Program-made: the position numbers and the translations under genes | Source of the DNA: a bacterium ADurb.Bin374 | GTDB lineage: Bacteria > Riflebacteria > Ozemobacteria > Ozemobacterales > Ozemobacteraceae | Assembly: GCA_002068715.1 (NCBI GenBank) | Contig: MWAR01000121.1 | Coordinates: 1 to 7,665, forward strand | Direction of reading: 5' to 3' | Length of the DNA stretch: 7,665 bases | Notes under the pieces: model-generated | Database searches by the model: none | What the model was told of the DNA's origin: nothing | Seen by the model: only the letters and a program-made list of their open reading frames with translations | Part shown: positions 6,118 to 7,665 of the stretch, piece after piece | How the letters are laid out: every line of letters begins with the position of its first letter | Numbering within the stretch: position 1 is the stretch's first letter

Positions 6118-6898
6118 GACGATGAAGCGACGCCGGGGTTTCACCCTCATGGAGATGATGGTGACGGTCGTCATCGTCACGTTCCTGATGGGCTACGCGT
6201 GGAAGATCTATTTCGGCGGCCGGGAAACGATGCGGTATAACGTCTCGATGAGCCAGATGCAGTCGGAGGCTCGCTGGTTCTTCGACCAGATCAGCCGAGA
6301 CGTCGCCGCCTGCTACCGGTTCTACGCCGTCACCCCGACCGAGAAGAAGCTTGGAATGTATTGTTTTCAATATACAAGGACCTCACTCGACGACATCTAC
6401 TACGACGGCAGCACCGGCGCCGCGATTCCCCCGTCACGTCAGCAGATCGACGTGTTGAAGGTCGAGTATGTCTGGAGCACCGACGGCAAGGTCAAGCGCA
6501 CACAGACCCCCGGCAAGCTCAGGTTCCAGGAAACGCCCCCGACCTTCACCGAAGGACCGGCCTCGCAGTATTCCGGCACCGAGAACGAAGCGAAGGAAAA
6601 AGTCGTTCTCGAGAATATCGCCGACTTCATTTTCAAGCCCTATGCGCAGGAGTTCAATCCGACCGCGACTTCCGGCGAGGACTACGTGAAGATCGTTCCC
6701 GTCGATACGGCGAACGCGGCGAATGCGTCGGCGACGGCGTTCATCACCCTCAGGGTCCACAGCAGGATCGACGAACGTCATTCCGACCGGCGCGACGAGG
6801 AACTGGACATCGTCGCCAAACTGTACAGCCGCGTCAAGCTTGCCGAAGGAATGAACCCCGGCACCTTCTGCAGCACGGACGCGGACGGCAGGTTCTGA
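6104..6898 (+). CDS. GspJ/PilW-like minor prepilin
   Basis: Seen: a textbook prepilin signal, KRRRGFTLMEMMVTVVIVTF, with cleavage after Gly12 and Glu at +5 (Glu17). The helix continues into QMQSEARWFFDQISRDVAAC (51-70), the conserved stretch of GspJ and PilW proteins (R-x-x-D-x-x-S-R-D-x-x pattern). Later segments, VLKVEYVWSTDGKVKRT and VVLENIADFIFKPY, match the strands that follow in that family, and FITLRVHSRIDERH forms the final sheet. Length is 264 residues from ATG 6104 or 258 from ATG 6122. The first overlaps the upstream gene by 14 nt and has GGTGGTGA as a loose ribosome site; the second gives a more usual leader (MKRRRG), so either may be real. Role: minor subunit expected to bind the I/V and K/X partners at the tip of a type IV pilus or secretion pseudopilus. 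The C-terminal tail after about residue 240, with one cysteine, has no recognisable motif. Confidence 0.85.
   Translation: MPKTETMKRRRGFTLMEMMVTVVIVTFLMGYAWKIYFGGRETMRYNVSMSQMQSEARWFFDQISRDVAACYRFYAVTPTEKKLGMYCFQYTRTSLDDIYYDGSTGAAIPPSRQQIDVLKVEYVWSTDGKVKRTQTPGKLRFQETPPTFTEGPASQYSGTENEAKEKVVLENIADFIFKPYAQEFNPTATSGEDYVKIVPVDTANAANASATAFITLRVHSRIDERHSDRRDEELDIVAKLYSRVKLAEGMNPGTFCSTDADGRF
6350..6378 (+). repeat. Imperfect inverted repeat in an AT-rich patch inside the GspJ/PilW-like gene
   Basis: CTTG at 6350-6353 pairs with CAAG at 6375-6378. After a 3-base bulge, TGTATTG (6357-6363) pairs with CAATATA (6368-6374) through one G-T wobble around a TTTT loop. The patch is clearly richer in A and T than the surrounding coding DNA. 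It codes for a plausible strand of the pseudopilin, so function beyond coding is doubtful. Confidence 0.25.
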
Positions 6899-6901
6899 AC
6901 C

Positions 6902-7665
6902 ATGGAACCGAAACGCTGGCCCGTCGTCGTCGTGACGATCGTTCTGCTTGTACTGATTTACAACTTTCTGAGCACCATTTTCAAATCGAACATCAAGCGT
7001 TTCTCGCACGACCGGATTTACGTCGATTACGCGACATACAAAAAGTCCCCGAAAGGGACGGTGGAAACCCCGTATCGCTCGACGTCGGGGATTTCGCACC
7101 AGATGGCTCTCGCCGAACATCACATGGACACGGATCGTGTCGAAGGCGCGATGGCGGCCTTCGATCAGGGGATGGCCCTCTCGCTTTCGAAACGAAAGCT
7201 TCCAAAGGGTGATGCCCCCCTCCGTGACGAGGCCTACGAGGAAGCGAAACGGCTGGCGGCGATCAACCACCCGGAAATCGCGATGGGGAATGCGCTGTAT
7301 GCCGCCGGCAAATTCGACCAGGCCCTTTCCAAGTTCAACGAGATCCTGTCGGACCTTCCGGAAAAAGACCTCCAGAACCGCATGAAACTGTATGACAGCA
7401 TGTCGGAATGCTACTTCCGGCTGAAGAACAAGGATGGCTACGTTCAGTACAAGACCAAGTTCGTCCAGGCTCAAAAAGAGCTTCGCGACATGATAAGGCG
7501 TGTGTATCCCCGTTCGGCTCCGCCGGAAACGCCTCTCTGGATAACATCGGAAGAAGCGATGACGCACCTTTTACGTGTCAAAACCCTCGCCATCCAGCAT
7601 CTCCAGCAAGAAAACCGCGACATGCTGATCCGCCGCGCCGAATACGACCTCGAGGTCGCCCGCCA
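6902..7665 (+). CDS. Membrane-anchored TPR-repeat protein, 3' end outside the window
   Basis: Seen: the frame is open from ATG 6902 to the window edge (254 complete codons, no stop). Residues 6-27 (WPVVVVTIVLLVLIYNFLST) form a single N-terminal membrane anchor. The rest is soluble and helical, with tetratricopeptide-like units at about 66-99, 124-156 (ALYAAGKFDQALSKFNEIL is a clear TPR helix pair) and 161-194. After a proline-rich break (203-211) come charged helices (LAIQHLQQENRDMLIRRAEY) that may be coiled coil. No cysteine-based or enzymatic motif is visible. The gene begins 3 nt after the stop of the GspJ/PilW-like gene, with only a weak ribosome site (AGG at 6890-6892), so it is probably coupled to it. 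TPR proteins often serve as assembly or scaffold factors in pilus and secretion systems; that role here is inferred from position only. The N-terminal helix has no prepilin cleavage motif. Confidence 0.75.
   Translation, partial: MEPKRWPVVVVTIVLLVLIYNFLSTIFKSNIKRFSHDRIYVDYATYKKSPKGTVETPYRSTSGISHQMALAEHHMDTDRVEGAMAAFDQGMALSLSKRKLPKGDAPLRDEAYEEAKRLAAINHPEIAMGNALYAAGKFDQALSKFNEILSDLPEKDLQNRMKLYDSMSECYFRLKNKDGYVQYKTKFVQAQKELRDMIRRVYPRSAPPETPLWITSEEAMTHLLRVKTLAIQHLQQENRDMLIRRAEYDLEVAR

Noticed and set aside
6434..7567. Long open frame on the - strand across the GspJ/PilW-like and TPR genes
   Set aside because: It spans two clearly coding + strand genes and the gap between them, shows no family motif, and is a codon-bias shadow.

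Overview
The window is GC-rich bacterial chromosome with every convincing gene on the + strand. It looks like the genome of an uncultured or poorly studied diderm bacterium. It carries a complete diaminopimelate epimerase gene (lysine and meso-DAP peptidoglycan synthesis) and a set of type IV pilin / type II secretion pseudopilin-like genes. I cannot name the phylum from the sequence. A deep-branching, prepilin-rich lineage such as Riflebacteria/Ozemobacteria is only a guess. There are no tRNA or rRNA genes, insertion sequences, CRISPR arrays or phage genes.

Layout. (1) 1-600 is the 3' part of a polytopic membrane protein. Its three spaced motifs (an AD in one helix, GLTD in the next, then GLPVLP) resemble the YD / GxGD / PAL signature of presenilin-type intramembrane aspartyl proteases. 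(2) 631-1491 is dapF, with both catalytic cysteines. (3) A 112-nt spacer ends in an unusually AT-rich leader. (4) 1604-3142 encodes a MEMO (AmmeMemoRadiSam B) domain fused to an AMMECR1 (AmmeMemoRadiSam A) domain behind a likely signal peptide. A strong Shine-Dalgarno plus in-frame ATG lies exactly at the domain junction. (5) After an 87-nt spacer comes a compact block: a very large PilX/GspK-like protein (3230-5626), a GspI/PilV-like minor prepilin (5623-6117), a GspJ/PilW-like minor prepilin (6104-6898), and the start of a membrane-anchored TPR protein that runs off the right edge (6902-7665).

How they may work together. The last four genes overlap or nearly touch and read as one translationally coupled unit. 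Order and features match the minor pseudopilin complex (K/X, I/V, J/W) that initiates and caps a type IV pilus or secretion pseudopilus, with a TPR protein as a candidate inner-membrane assembly partner. The K/X-like member is well over twice the usual size of its family. A terminator-like hairpin sits at the K/I boundary and could set the ratio of the large subunit to the others. The first three genes are housekeeping or accessory genes without an obvious link to the pilin block. No intergenic stretch exceeds 300 bases.

The points most worth a second look are the presenilin-like membrane protein, the apparently exported MEMO-AMMECR1 fusion with its possible internal start, and the oversized tip pseudopilin.
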